Shown in pieces: positions 1 to 11,582 of a DNA stretch of 64,000 bases. The notes under the pieces are model-generated. The model was not told the DNA's origin. It did not search any database and saw only the letters and a program-made list of their open reading frames with translations. The stretch's first letter is position 1. Each line of letters starts with the position of its first letter. The position numbers and the translations under genes were made by a program. Source of the stretch: Nageia nagi (Eukaryota; Pinophyta); assembly GCA_050084985.1 (NCBI GenBank), contig JBITNC010000002.1, positions 28,148,001 through 28,212,000 on the forward strand, written 5' to 3'.

Positions 1-743
1 ATCTTATCATCCAATTGAGAAGGAAAAAGGGAAGTTCCATCTATCTTTCCAAAAAGTGGTTACAAAGAACCATGTGTAAGCATAACATCACTGAGTATTG
101 ACCTTCTAGAGTGAAGTATTCTCAAAGCTGCATGTCCTATCTAAAGAGCTTAGTACTCTTGCTATAAGATCCTTGTTGCAGTGGAATTGGACTCCTCCAA
201 TTTTGACCTAGCCATTCTCCTAGTTTTTTGCAAATGCTATTGAAAAAGCTTGATTGAATCCTTTGAGAGCCTCCATGTATGCTACCACTCTGTATCTGTA
301 AAACAAAATCTAGAGTTTCTTGTTTTCCTTCATATTAGCACAATTTAGAGGCTTAGTCCTCTTCCAAGTTTTTCCCATGGTTAAACTTCCACTACTAGAG
401 ATGGAGAACAAAGGGTTAAAGATAAATTGGGAGGGCAAATGACTAATTAGAGGTGTGACGAGACTAATGGCAGCAAATATATGAATAAAAAGCAAGTTTA
501 AATGCCTTGACATGCTTGAGGAGTGGTGACCATACATCATATGTTGAGTGGGAGTGTACAAGTCAAATTTCCTTTGTAACATTTAAATTTTTTTTCAAGA
601 AGTTAAATTTAATAGTGACTTTGAATAATAAGCTTTCATTTTTTATATATTAAACTTTTATTTTTTATATAATATTTTTATGATTCATTAGTTTTCACAC
701 TGGTAGTTTACATGATACATTTTGTTATTATCAAATCAATAAA
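1..743. other. No recognisable gene
   Basis: AT-rich sequence with only short, poorly coding open frames on both strands. I see no family motif, terminal repeat or RNA gene here. Confidence 0.5.
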
Positions 744-753
744 TTTACAAAAA

Positions 754-863
754 ATATCTTTTTTTTTTAATTTACAAAAGGGATTGGAACTCAAGACCTA
801 CCCATGATCATGATCATTGCAGACATCCTAAGGCCCAACTACTAGGCTGTCCTCACTGAACCT
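754..863 (-). mobile_element. Short tRNA-derived SINE-like element
   Basis: Read on the minus strand, the segment starts GGTTCAGTGAGGACAGCC, has an A-box-like TAGTAGTTGGG and about 45 bases later a B-box-like GAGTTCCAATCCC, and ends in an A-rich tail. The repeat TTTACAAAAA (plus strand) lies on both sides, at 744-753 and 864-873, as expected for a target-site duplication. At about 110 bp it is only the tRNA-like head plus tail. A chance match in AT-rich DNA is possible for the duplication, less so for the box pair. Confidence 0.45.
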
Positions 864-873
864 TTTACAAAAA

Positions 874-1621
874 GACTCTTGATTATTATTATTAGTAAGA
901 TATGCTAAAAAGAAAACTAACAAGTGTAGAAAGAACACAAAAAGAATTTGATATTATTATTTTTTGGCTATGCAAATATCTATAAGGACATAAAACCTTT
1001 TTAAAAATTTAACTAGTATAAATTGATATTGTAGAGCAAATGAATTAAGTAAATCATAAATAAATACTAATACTTTTAACCAATAGCTTGGTTTTGTTTA
1101 TAGATGGTGTACACATAAGGAAGATGGCTTGGATCCTCATTTGCATTGACCATCATTTATGTTATGATCACCTCAGCATTAAGATAGATTCCATCAATTG
1201 CAATTTGCAACTCTCTCTTGACGAAACTCATCACAAAGTCACAGTAGATGGTTCTCAAGACAGTCACAACAGTTGGTTGTGAGACTTCAGATGCAGCAAG
1301 AAGGTAGCAGGGAAGAAAATCTAGACTTGAAGATACAAAGATTACAAAGACTCATAGCAAGTATACATTGTTCTTCATCAAAGTACATATTTCTAATCTT
1401 ACGTAATCTTATTCTTTTATTAGCCCATATTTCAACTCCAAATAGATTGGATGTGGAGATTCCAACTAAACAAAATGGAGATAGCAGCCCACACATTGCC
1501 ATATTCCCAGGTATCCAGATATATATGTATATCACATCTAATTGCATTGAATATTGTACAAGATGAATGAACTTTATTCATGGTAAGTATTTGAAGTAGT
1601 ATCTTATATTCTAAGAGTAGC
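874..1621. other. No recognisable gene
   Basis: Two overlapping open frames (about 64 and 97 codons) occur near 1090-1566 but show no family motif. Their codon make-up does not stand out, so I treat the stretch as non-coding. Confidence 0.4.
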
Positions 1622-2191
1622 AGGTTTGATCCAATGGACATGTTGGAGAGAATGAGGTGGAAGAGGCTCATGTTTGTTGGGGACTCTGTAAATCGTAACC
1701 AATGGGAATCCTTGCTCTGTATTCTAAGAACTGCAATCCTTGATTATAATAGAATCTCTTTTGCGCAATCCAAAGACGGCCTCAATGCTTTTGTAGCTCA
1801 GGCATGAAAGCTAATCTTTAAAAAAAGTTACAATATGAAATTTGGTTTGCTAATTAGATCTTCAATGCTTATTAGCCATTAAATTTATGTCTGATGCTGG
1901 ATTATAATTGTTAAATGATTATAGATTGTTAATGCTTATACATGCATGTTTGTTAAATGACCATAGATTGTTTGTTTTCATTTGATTGGCAGTTCAAACC
2001 AGTGGAAAAGGAAAAAGGGTCATAAATGTAATTTTGAGACTCAACCAATTCTGAATGAGGTCTATTTAAATCCATATCCTGCAAGAAGGAAAATGGTGGA
2101 TGATGTTGATGCAGATGGCATTTCCTGTTACTTTGATGAAGATAACGAGGCTTTTAGATTATTAGGGGAATTACGTGGTCACCATGGCTGA
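1622..2191 (+). pseudogene. TBL-type (PC-esterase) wall acetyltransferase pseudogene
   Basis: Two separate pieces match the plant TBL/DUF231 family, Golgi enzymes that O-acetylate cell-wall polysaccharides. The first (1622-1807) directly follows a splice-acceptor-like AG. It encodes MLERMRWKRLMFVGDSVNRN followed by QWESLLC, which contains the GDS motif with the catalytic serine, and stops at 1805-1807. The second (about 1985-2191) encodes CNFETQPILNEVYL and PYPAR, the conserved stretch downstream of the family's central region. About 150 residues that normally lie between the pieces are absent, as are the N-terminal TBL domain and the C-terminal DxxH motif. It cannot encode an active enzyme. 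It could be a decayed gene copy or a fragment moved by a transposon; no transposon ends are visible around it. Confidence 0.65.
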
Positions 2192-2458
2192 TGACATGGA
2201 GCTTTAGAACGCGCTCTACCAGCGTTTGAAACCTTTGCGATTGGATGTCTCCTTGGCATGATTATTGAACAGAAGGCGTTTTCTTTGAATATTCAACCCT
2301 AATTTTGTTGGGAGCTAATTTTTTTTGTTATTAAGTCATTTATTTTTGTTAGACTGCTGATTAGGGAAAACATTTGGGATCATACTGTTTATGCTTATCA
2401 TTGGTACTCAATACTGCTCCATATGGAATAAAGAACCATCCATTTTTTTCATTCATTA

Positions 2459-2589
2459 TCTATCGATATGGCTTTTTTGGAATATTCAGAAATCTCATGA
2501 GAATAATGTTTTGGCCTTTAAAAAGCATTACAACAGTTCCCTATCAATATGGCTTTTTTCTGGGATATTCAGAAATCTCATGAGAATAT
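2459..2589. repeat. Direct repeat, about 50 bp, two copies
   Basis: The copies at 2459-2508 and 2540-2589 share TATGGCTTTTTT and ATATTCAGAAATCTCATGAG and differ at a few bases, separated by about 31 bp. Two overlapping frames here are by-products of the duplication. No function is apparent. Confidence 0.8.
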
Positions 2590-3599
2590 TGTAGTATTTT
2601 GTGCTTTTCATTTCGAGGTTTTGCCTTTTATCACCTGTATTTTTATTTCTCATTCTGCTGGGGAAAGTTTCTATTTTCTACCATGTTAGCGCACTTTAGG
2701 AGGTTGAATGTTTAGCTTTTGTGGATTGGGATTTTTGGCTTTGCTTTGTGGTGTTGATGTCATAAATGGCAATACATAGAAAGCATCTTTGTTATTGTTA
2801 TTATATTTATAAAAGTAAAAGTGCTCTATAAGATATGTATTAGTTTAAGTGTTGATATCTATGTATATATATTTATATGAGATGTATTTAGGGTAGGAAG
2901 AGTTTGAATGTTACCTCGTAATGTAAATATTTGATCGATTATTTTAATTTTATTAAAATTTTAACATAAAGTTGAATATATTAACAATTAACATTTAAAA
3001 AGGAAAAGAAAAATATAATATCAAATTTTAAATTTACATTTATTTAATTTCAGGATTTTAATTTTATATTTTAGGTATTTGAGGAATGATATCTCTTGGC
3101 ATTTTTTTGATATATAAGGAGTTATATCAAAGTTAGTTATATTTACTTGGTCATTGTATGATTAATATCTTTTACTATGATTGGTATTTGAAAGAATTAA
3201 CATGATCAATATCTCTTAAAATGATTGGTATTCGAAAGAATTAACAAAACTAATAGTTTGTTAAAAAATATCCTTTCAACACTTACTGTGGTAAAAGAAT
3301 GAAAACATTAAATAAGATAAATATTAATTTGAATATTTTTCATGTATAATTGCTTATCATATTCAGTACAAGATAGTTTATATCAGATATCATTTAAAAA
3401 ATAGTAATGTTTTTTATAAAAAAAAAAACTTAAACGTAATGTACATGGCTATAGAATTTGGTATTGGCCCAATCAGAGTGGACCATGGATAGAACAATGT
3501 GTGCGCAATTGCTAAGACCAAAGATGAGTCCAGAAGATACGAACGTGGTAAGACTGTTTGAGAGGATCCATCGACCAAAAGAGAGCCGATTATGATCAT
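2590..3599. other. AT-rich intergenic DNA with a short direct repeat
   Basis: No gene is recognisable. A 26-27-bp direct repeat (ATGATTGGTATT then GAAAGAATTAACA) occurs at 3177-3203 and 3221-3246. The segment from about 3450 to 3600 may be the 3' untranslated end of the LINE remnant that follows on the minus strand. Confidence 0.5.
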
Positions 3600-4842
3600 G
3601 GACTATTTGGGATGTTTAATTATTTGCAGATTCAAAAGCCGTCGGAGGGACTCCCAGGACTGAAGAATACGGTCCTTCTGAAGATTCATTGATTCCTCTC
3701 CAACCAGATTGCCCAGATAAGCATCGCAAGGGCAGCAAACCAAATTTGAAGGAGGGCTGAGTCTTTAGTAGCCGGGTTCCATTGCATCAACAGGTCAGAA
3801 ATGAAGGCAGGGCAGACCCATGAGCAGCCGAAGTGGGTGAGAATTCTTCCCCACAGGGAGTAGGCAAATTCACAGTGAAGGAGGAGGTGCTCTCCAGTTT
3901 CTTCAGTTTGATCACGAAGAATGCACTTGAAACGTGTAGGGATGATGCCTCTACGACATAGTTGGGCTCCCAAGAGAAAACTGTTATGAGCAGCAAGCCA
4001 AAGAAAAAAGTTAGCCTTGGAGGGTCCATGGCGAGAGTTTTGTAGACTGAGCTAACAGATAGTTGGCTGGTCTTGGATGGCATCCAGAGGATTGAATCCT
4101 CCCTAATATCATGCTTCAACTTGAACTTCCCTAGGAGAGATTTCAGTTGAGTGGATTCATTAGAAAGATGGCTAGGAACCTGGATAATATCCTTCCATTG
4201 CTTAGAAGGAGCACCATTATCATATTGCCAATGCCAATAGTTGGAAACATAGTCACCCCACACCTGGCATTAAAAGCGCTTGACCTGTTGAAAAGCTCCA
4301 GTATCAGAAGTGGTGAGCCATCGGGCCTTCCAGGAAGAGAGTTTCATTTTTACCTTGCTGGTCAGCTTGTCCCAAAATTCGCCAAGGTTGGCTCCTTGAA
4401 CTAGGGGCATACCCAAGTAGGAACTGCGAAGAGTGCCTATGCTCATACCAGTTAATTGGGAAAAAAGTTGAAGTTGGGTAAGTTTCACATTGAAACCAAA
4501 AAGTTGGGATTTGTCTAAATTAATTGCTTGTCCTGATGCTATTTCATAAGTGTGAAGCAGCCCTTTTAGAAGATGATTTAGGCCTTTATTGAGACTTTCA
4601 ACAATCAAAATAAAGAGGTAGGGAGAAAGAGGATTGTCTTGGTGGAGTCCCCTAGAGCTCTTGAAGAAACTTTTAGAACAACCATTAATCAAGATTGAGA
4701 AGGAAGAAGTGGAAAAGAGAGAAGTAACCCATTGTATTCTATCATCGGCAAAGCCAAATCTTTTTAACATCAAAATAAGAAAGTGCCAATTCAGTCTGTC
4801 AAAAGCTTTTTTCATGTCCAGTTTGAGTAAAAGACTTTTTTT
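3600..4842 (-). pseudogene. LINE (non-LTR retrotransposon) ORF2 remnant
   Basis: On the minus strand the segment runs from reverse-transcriptase motif A (LDMKKAFDRLNW, about 4830-4780) through GLHQDNPLSPYLFIL (about 4650-4600) and SGQAINLDKS. It continues into the connecting region (DSILWMPSKTSQLSVSSVYK, about 4100-4030) and ends in the zinc-finger-like zf-RVT domain (AQLCRRGIIPTRFKCILR, then H..C..W, about 3970-3690). At least one frameshift, near 3990, separates the last two parts. The endonuclease domain and RT N-terminus are missing, so the copy is 5'-truncated, as is usual for LINEs. The region between LNHLLK and GLLHTYEIASG lacks about 50 residues, including the catalytic YADD motif. 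No clear poly-A tail or target duplication was found. Confidence 0.85.
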
Positions 4843-7503
4843 AAGAATATAAAATTAATTAATTTCATAAGAAATATTATAGATAAAATTAATAAATTTA
4901 AGATATATAAATTTATGGTAATGGTATCTCAAATCAAATGATTTATCTTTGTACATAAAAAATCCTTTGTATTAGTGTATATGTTCATTGCACTCATGAA
5001 AACAAATATTATCTCTAATTCCAAAGTGCAACATGTTTTTTATTTCTTTACTTTTTATTGTTTTTTTTTGTATCTCAAGTATGTAGTTTTCATAGGATGC
5101 AACTAAATACTACTCCATTTTGAGTGTTTTAATGTAATGGGTAGAGGTTACTCTTCTTGCAGGCTTACTTTGAAATTATACATTGTTGTTCATTTCCATT
5201 TTTTATAGTCATTTACATACATAATCTTTCGATTTGAATAGATTTGAATCGAGCTAGTCGACCATGGTAACTCGAGAAAGTTAAACCTATTATCACTTAC
5301 AAAAAATCAAGGTTCCACAAGAACACACTCCCTTTTAGGAGGGGCGATCTCAGCATTTTTGGCATTCGAGAGTAGATGTGGGAGCGTATCCCATCTGCTT
5401 CCTTTTTGGGGAGCAATTGGGAGATGTATAAGGAGCATTTTATAGCTTTGGGGGGTGCTCCCAAATGTTCAAGATAAATGGAAGCATCTCGAGAGCACCC
5501 CACTGCTCATGGGAATGGCTAATCACTCCTCAATCGTCCCAGGAGCACTTGAGCGCTCACAATTGGAGATTGATGCCCAACCAAAAAATAAAGTAATAAA
5601 AATTAAACATTTAACTTTAAAAGAAACATGGGGGTGGGTCCCACTAATGTCCCCATCCCCCCAAAAGCTTAAAAAAATAAACGTAAAGCATTCCCAATTG
5701 AAAAACATAACCATTTCACATGTGTGAAGCCTTGAGAAGAAAAAAATAATAGTGAGAAGGAAAAAATAACACTCGGGATAGCATTAAGGAGGAGAAAATA
5801 ACTCATTAAAAATATTAATTAAAATCAGGATATATTACTAGTATATGAGCCCTTAGAGCCATAGTTCGATAGTTATAATTTTGTCATTTTGCTCCTATGA
5901 TTTTAGTACTATTGTATTTTTCATTTGAGATTTCATATCTATCATTATGTACTAGACTAATTTAGATTTAATGATATTATGGTAATTGATTATAGCTCAT
6001 TAAGGAGGTTTAACACCTCTCTTTGAGCACACTTTAGAGTCTTAAAGTACTAAGATGTTGAGATGCCCTTTAACATTTATTTTGTTGAAGGTATAGACAT
6101 CATGAGCACATCCCTCCATCATTTGTTACAAGATAAACTCTAACACAAGCATGGTGGTGCAACCTTGATCCTCCTCCTTTATTATGTAGAGGGAATCACC
6201 ACGTTTGGTTGTCCATGAGATGGCGATCACGGTGGGACCTCCCTTGGTATTTTGAGCATCAACTTGGAGGGTTTTCTCAACCATTCCCTTTTGTTGGATG
6301 TTCATTTTTATCCCCTTCTCTTGCTTTTTCAATCATTTCCCATCACTAAAACGTGATGATTCTTTTAGAAAATCATATGAAGCATGCTATGAATCAGATT
6401 TTGAAGATTTGAAGTCCTCATTCTCAACCAATCTTTAGTTGATCTCTTGCAGATCGATTTGCAAAGTTTAGCCAACCTTTAATATACCAGTTAGCCCATC
6501 AGCTCCTTCACAGCCTACAAATTAGCCCAATAATGGTTATTGATATTTTCAAATTGCCTACCATTAGTCAATCGATCTGTAATAGACCGATCTATCTCTA
6601 TCAGTCGATTTTCAACAAACTAGTTCATCTTTGTCAAGTGGACCAATTGGTATCGATTTGCTTTGTTGTAGGGTCTTAGTCCTTTAGCTAGTTTTAGATC
6701 ATTTTTTATCATTTTATTAGTAGTATCGACCCTGTAACTAGGTGGCAACAATCCATTGCCTGTATTTTGAACCTAGTTTGTATTGTATAATTTGTTTTTA
6801 GCATTTTATTTTTAAATCTCTAGGTACTGTTGTGACTGACTAGCTGGCTAGTTACGATTGATCCATTGATTGGCACTGCTAACCAGTTTGTAGTGTATCA
6901 GTTAGGATCAAAGCTTATATAATAAGTATTGTACATGTTGAAAGCTCGGAGCAAAATCCCCTAGGATTGTATACCACTTTTGTTGTGCTTTACATTAGAT
7001 TTGTTTGTTATTTTCATTCTAGGTTTTTGTTTTTGCTTTTGCATTATTAAAAATTTTTGTCATAGGGTGGGACTGCCTTATCATATCTTGTGAAGGGTGT
7101 AAGTTGTAGTTTTGCATCCATTTATTTGCATATAATTATTCAATTAACTTTACATATTTAATCATATGAGCTTAGGATTTTTCTAGGAACATGGATTTCA
7201 CCACCACAGTGTCACCCACACTTGGAGGTTATTACCAAGGTGGGGTACTTGAGTTTGAGCTTTAAATGTTTCATCCCCTAAGAGATTGAGGCCTTTCCCA
7301 AAAATGCTTTACTAGATCAATCCTTAGGTAAACTAAATAATAGGTCAATTTACCATAAAATCAATCATCATTAATCAAGATAATAACTAAATTGAATAAG
7401 AAGAAATTAGATCATGATAATAATCATTTCTATCTTAATCATCATCAAATCATAATCATATAGGCACTACTATCTTATCATATAGGGTGTTTGTGAATTA
7501 ACT
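4843..7503. other. Unassigned DNA, possibly including a decayed LTR
   Basis: No coding gene is recognisable. At 5290-5720 a stretch richer in G+C carries repeated GGGAGC/GCTCCC words and an inverted 10-mer (GCAATTGGGA near 5410, TCCCAATTGA near 5692), possibly a small decayed element. The part from about 6500 to 7100 has a TATA-like GCTTATATAATAAG near 6913 and might be the LTR of the gag remnant downstream, but no primer-binding site or matching second LTR is visible. Confidence 0.3.
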
Positions 7504-9470
7504 TTGGATACACTAAATCAAGATCATACAAAACCTTTAGACTTGGTGTTAATTTGCTTATCTTGTTTGGAACCTTTAGCATATTTAGATTTAGCAATAA
7601 TGTTGTTCTTTCCATTTATTCCTTTATTTGTAAGATTAATTAATCTTTGGAAATTTGATAGGGATCCTTATGTGAACATGGTAGCTACAGCTAGGTCAAA
7701 CCAACTAGAACAAGATCAAGGGCCACCATATCAATCTCTTCATTCTAGGACAATCACCCCTCAATCTCATGTTTCAACCCCCTCTCATGATTCTCATCCT
7801 TCTTGTCATTATTCTCCTCATGCTATTATGCCTCTTGGTTCCCAATTAGCTAGTGAAATCAAGTCTCATCCTTTATTTCAAAACCTTCCTTAAGCTATCA
7901 AAAATTAATTTATTAATGATCCCATCTTTCAAGAAAACTTGGCATCATTTTTGGAGCAATTTACCATTCACCATCATCATAACCAAATCATTCCATAATC
8001 TTCTTATCTTCAAAATGTGGTTTATCATTATGATCCTTCATATAATGATCCTCAACCATCTTTTTTCAACACCTCACCAATTGTTGCAACAACCCATCAC
8101 ATCTCAACCTTTGCAACAAATGGTCCCACAGGGATCCCTAACCACATCCATGTCAAGTGTTCCTCCTTTTGTATCAAGTGCACAACACATCAACCCTAAT
8201 CATGGATCAACATCTCTTCATCACATTCAACAAGCTATACCTCCTAGTCCACCAAAATCTTATGTTATGTAATCAAATTCGTTAATCACTCACAAATCAA
8301 CTTGTATCTCATGGTTTAGAGATACATCATAATCTCCCTCCCTTAAGAGTCCCACATCAAAATTAAAACCAATCAACTCAAGTTACCTATGTTGATCAAG
8401 TCTATACTTCCCATCAAGCAAATCTACAATATCCAAATCTAAACAAAATCCAATGTAACTTTCAACAAGTGGGTTCTCAAGGCATCATGAATCAAGCTTA
8501 TAAAAATGCGAGTCAACCCCCTTTCAACATGTGTATCAACCATCATATAAAAGTTAAGGATACATCAATCAAGTGGCTCATGCATACAGTTAATTTGTTC
8601 CTAATCTAACATGCTACCAACCATTGGGAAAAATATGCAACAAGGCTATCAACAACCAACCTATCAAGTGCAAAGCATGGTAACCCAACAACCTCCAATA
8701 GTTCATGATGATATCTTGAAGAGATTACAAGACATGGAATTAAGGATCAACAATCAAAACAAAAGTAACTTATCCTATCAATTGATTATCAATGAACCTA
8801 TCAAACCCATGGTTACAATCAAGCAATTTCTCTACAAGTTTGAAGTTCCTCAAATGGAGAAGTTCAAAGGTAAGGAAGATCCAAGAGAGCACTTGAGGCA
8901 ATTCAAGTATTCCTACTATCTTATAAGCAATAATGATGTCCTCATGCTTTGGATTGTTATAACAACTTGCCCCAACATAGCATCTATTCTTTCGAGCAAC
9001 TAGCTAATCTTTTCTTGTACTATTTTACCATCAACATAAGAAAAAGATCATCTATCATAGAATTAACAAGAATATCACAATATGATGATGAGTCTGTCAA
9101 TGATTATGTGACAATATGGAGAGCGATTGTAATAGATTTACTGTATACCTTAGCATAGGAAAAACTTATCAATATCTTTAGCGAGAGTTGTAATAAGCAA
9201 ATATCCTCCATCTTGCAAATACAACATCAAAAATCTTTTGAGTAAGTATTGTCATAAGCAAAGATCATTGAAGAAGTCAAGATCTAATTGGGTGATATCA
9301 AATTACACAAGAAGAATCATGATCAAAATAAAAAACGTAATGACAACTATCAAGCATATCAAAAGCAATCATCAAGTCAATCATCATACAAAGTAAACCA
9401 AAAAAATTTGGACCCTCAACCAATCATGCATGAGAAAGAGAAATTCAACAATCAAAGGTAAAGAAGAAGT
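7504..9470 (+). pseudogene. Ty3/gypsy gag remnant
   Basis: The clearest part is 8611-9158: a Gln/Asn-rich N-terminal region followed by FEVPQMEKFKGKEDPREHLR, then in a shifted frame DCYNNLPQHSIYSFEQLANL and DDESVNDYVTIWRAI. This order (KF.G..DP..HL, LP..SI.SFEQL, DE.V.DYV.RW) is the Retrotrans_gag core of plant Ty3/gypsy elements. At least one frameshift (near 8985) and a stop at 9158 break it. The upstream part, 7504-8272, is Ser/His/Pro-rich with stops and probably belongs to the same degraded gag N-terminus. No protease or polymerase follows, because the family-B LTR begins at 9581. Confidence 0.7.
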
Positions 9471-10136
9471 TTCACTTCTTTGGGGGAGTCTTTATCGGAT
9501 ATCCTACCCAAGCTATTACAACTAATCTTTGACATTTCCCTCAATCAAGGAAAATCCTAAAGCATCAACAAGACCTTGTGTGATGTACCCCTTGCACAAT
9601 TGTAAATAATTTTAAAATCCAACGGATTTCCACTTTGTATTATATTTAATTATTTAATTATGCTTTTAAGTTAGTACTTGGGATAAAAGACTTAAAGGAT
9701 CATCGGATCCCACTGTGAGCCCCAAGTGGGATGTCTCCCTCCCAAGTGTAGATTAAAGTATTTTAATATACTTAGAGATCTTGAAACATGATTGTAGGAA
9801 TCTTAAGGTCTATTTAGTACTTAGTGGATGGATGAGAACTTAATGGTCCCAATGTTGAGATTGGAAGCACTTGTACATATGCACCAGCCTTAGGGAGACT
9901 TTTAGACCCCCATGTTGGTCCATGACACCCATGTTGCCCCTTATATGCCCATGCATGCCTTTGTAACCCACACATGCATTTTTTGACCCAAATGGAGCAT
10001 GAGGGAGGCCCAAATACCCACGTTGGACCTGGAATGACTCCTAGGTGCCAACATTGGGGCTTGAGGGGATTGGATGATGACACTGAGGTGAGATCTAAAC
10101 CTAGGAAAGCTATATCATCCCTTAGAGTCTTGTTGA

Positions 10137-10644
10137 TGTTAGAATTTATAATGCATTATTGTAAGGTCTCTTAATGTACTTAAAGGTATCCTTATATACC
10201 TTAAGTATTTAGTGAATATGATAATGTAATGTGTTCCATATGTAACTTTTCCTACACTCTATCTCATAAGCATGCCTCTTGAGTAAAAGTGTGATGCATG
10301 TCATGACTTTATACAATGATTAATAGGGTGATCCAAAGGAGAATTTTGGTCTATAAATAGAGGGCCCTCTCCTTGAGATTGTATACTTGGAGAAGCATGA
10401 AAATGCTAGTCTTGTAGAGTTGCATGCATGCTTTTATAGGAGTTTTGTAGGAGAATTCTTGAGAATTTGTAAGAAAGTTCACTTGTGATAAATAATAGAA
10501 AAGATAGTTCAAGTGGATGTATTCCCATGATGGAGGAACCACTATATTTGGTGTGTCTCATTATGCATGAACTTGTGTTTTTATGTTGAAGATTTATGGA
10601 ATCCTTCAAGATGATATTGATTATGGAATCATGCAATTCCATCA
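10137..10644 (+). repeat. Family-A left LTR
   Basis: 508 bp, starting TGTTAGAATTTATAATGC and ending AATTCCATCA. It has a promoter-like CTATAAATAG and continues straight into the degenerate primer-binding site. It aligns along its whole length with 13756-14279 and 55053-55548. Confidence 0.9.
10351..10360 (+). promoter_or_regulatory. LTR TATA box (family A)
   Basis: CTATAAATAG followed by AGGGCCCTCTCC. The same TATAAATA stands at the same place in the other two family-A LTRs (13983-13990 and 55273-55280), which supports it as the retained pol II promoter core. Confidence 0.6.
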
Positions 10645-10646
10645 TT

Positions 10647-10658
10647 TGGTATTAAAAT
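10647..10658 (+). other. Degenerate primer-binding site
   Basis: TGGTATTAAAAT stands two bases after the LTR end, where the family-A copy at 55551 has a perfect TGGTATCAGAGC, the usual plant initiator-tRNA-Met site. Four of twelve bases differ. Confidence 0.6.
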
Positions 10659-11582
10659 CATCTTGAAGGTTTATGCATTGAAAGGTAAAATATCCCAAAG
10701 TATCATTTCTTACTCCCTTGCATTCTTCTTAGAGCTATTTTTTGCAAATCTACCATTTCTTTATTAGTTACATTTTTTGACCTAAGATGTAATAAAATAC
10801 TATTGCAATGCAATTTAGACAAACAATTTTATTTCTTTTAGTTACATCGGCCAAAAGGCATATAGTTGTTCATAGTTCTGTGTACATCTATTGAAGGGAA
10901 GAGTCCACCCAAGAGGAGCAAATAGGCACCACAAGAAGGAGGGAAGGGGCCTCCGGGAGCCATGAAAGATAACAACAAAGGGTAGAAAGTTTAATCATTT
11001 GGATTCTCCCCACTGTACTCTATAGTTGCATGGTCAAGAAGGTCGTATTAAAGCATTTGCAACCTTAAGCCTGCCAGGCCATTAATATCCTCGTTGGACT
11101 ATTGTTGATGTTTGCTATATTTGGTGAAACAATGGCAGCGCTTGGTAGGAAAGCCATGCCTGTAGTACCTAAATTATTATGTTTTATGAGAAGACATCTC
11201 GTGCAGGGAATGAGAAGACATCTTGTGCAGGTGATGCAGGTCTGCAGAGTTGAAGGCTTGCACGGACTAGTGTGCATCTATAAACAAAAAAAAATTACTA
11301 TTGCTTCTTCCCACTGCAACATAACGGCCTCTAGACATGTCGCAAGATATAAGGGCTCAAAAAGCTGCACAAACTGGCTTTAGTGAAACCCCAAATCTAT
11401 ATAAGCAAGGGGTTTCCATGCTTCATTTTCGATGTTTTTGGCGGTGCAGTCGTAAGCTGGTCCAACAAGCAAGCCTTTCGTTGGCTATTACCCTAAACCC
11501 TATCTTGTGCTATGTATATCCTAAGTTATTCTAATTGAACACGGTAACTAGAGAGGAGTTTTTTACTTTCTGTTACTTGCAG
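10659..11582 (+). other. Element interior upstream of the EPFL exon; possible first exon
   Basis: The part up to about 10860 is probably retrotransposon leader. From about 11069 an open frame contains a hydrophobic run (ILVGLLLMFAIFG, about 11087-11125; first ATG 11108) followed by basic residues and a tandem RRHLVQ repeat. This could be the remains of a signal-peptide exon for the downstream EPFL sequence, but no family similarity is visible outside the hydrophobic run. A doubled GCAGGTCTGCAGA occurs near 11235 and 11580, the second copy at the acceptor site. Confidence 0.35.

Noticed and set aside
310-582. 90-codon minus-strand frame
   Set aside because: No family motif and low-complexity composition. 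Overlapping frames and AT bias explain it.
4726-4752. FADD string in the LINE frame (GFADDRIQWV)
   Set aside because: It lies about 25 residues after motif A, where family members have a variable G.....W position. The true catalytic YADD belongs after PLSPYLF and is missing; the match is coincidental.
5290-5720. Foldback MITE suggested by GCAATTGGGA / TCCCAATTGA
   Set aside because: The arms are only 10 bp, the ends do not coincide with a target duplication, and the flanking sequences do not pair further.
9814-10083. Gly/Trp/Cys-rich 89-codon frame as a small secreted protein
   Set aside because: Produced by the CATGTTGG-type repeats of the family-B LTR; it is repeat translation, not a gene.
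11102-11383. 93-codon frame upstream of the EPFL exon as a complete independent gene
   Set aside because: The frame as listed begins at a TTG codon, and its middle is a tandem repeat. At best it holds a decayed signal exon, so it was not called as a gene.
11489-11508. Telomere-like CCCTAAACCCTA (also near 53947)
   Set aside because: Only two units, which is common by chance in plant DNA. There is no array.
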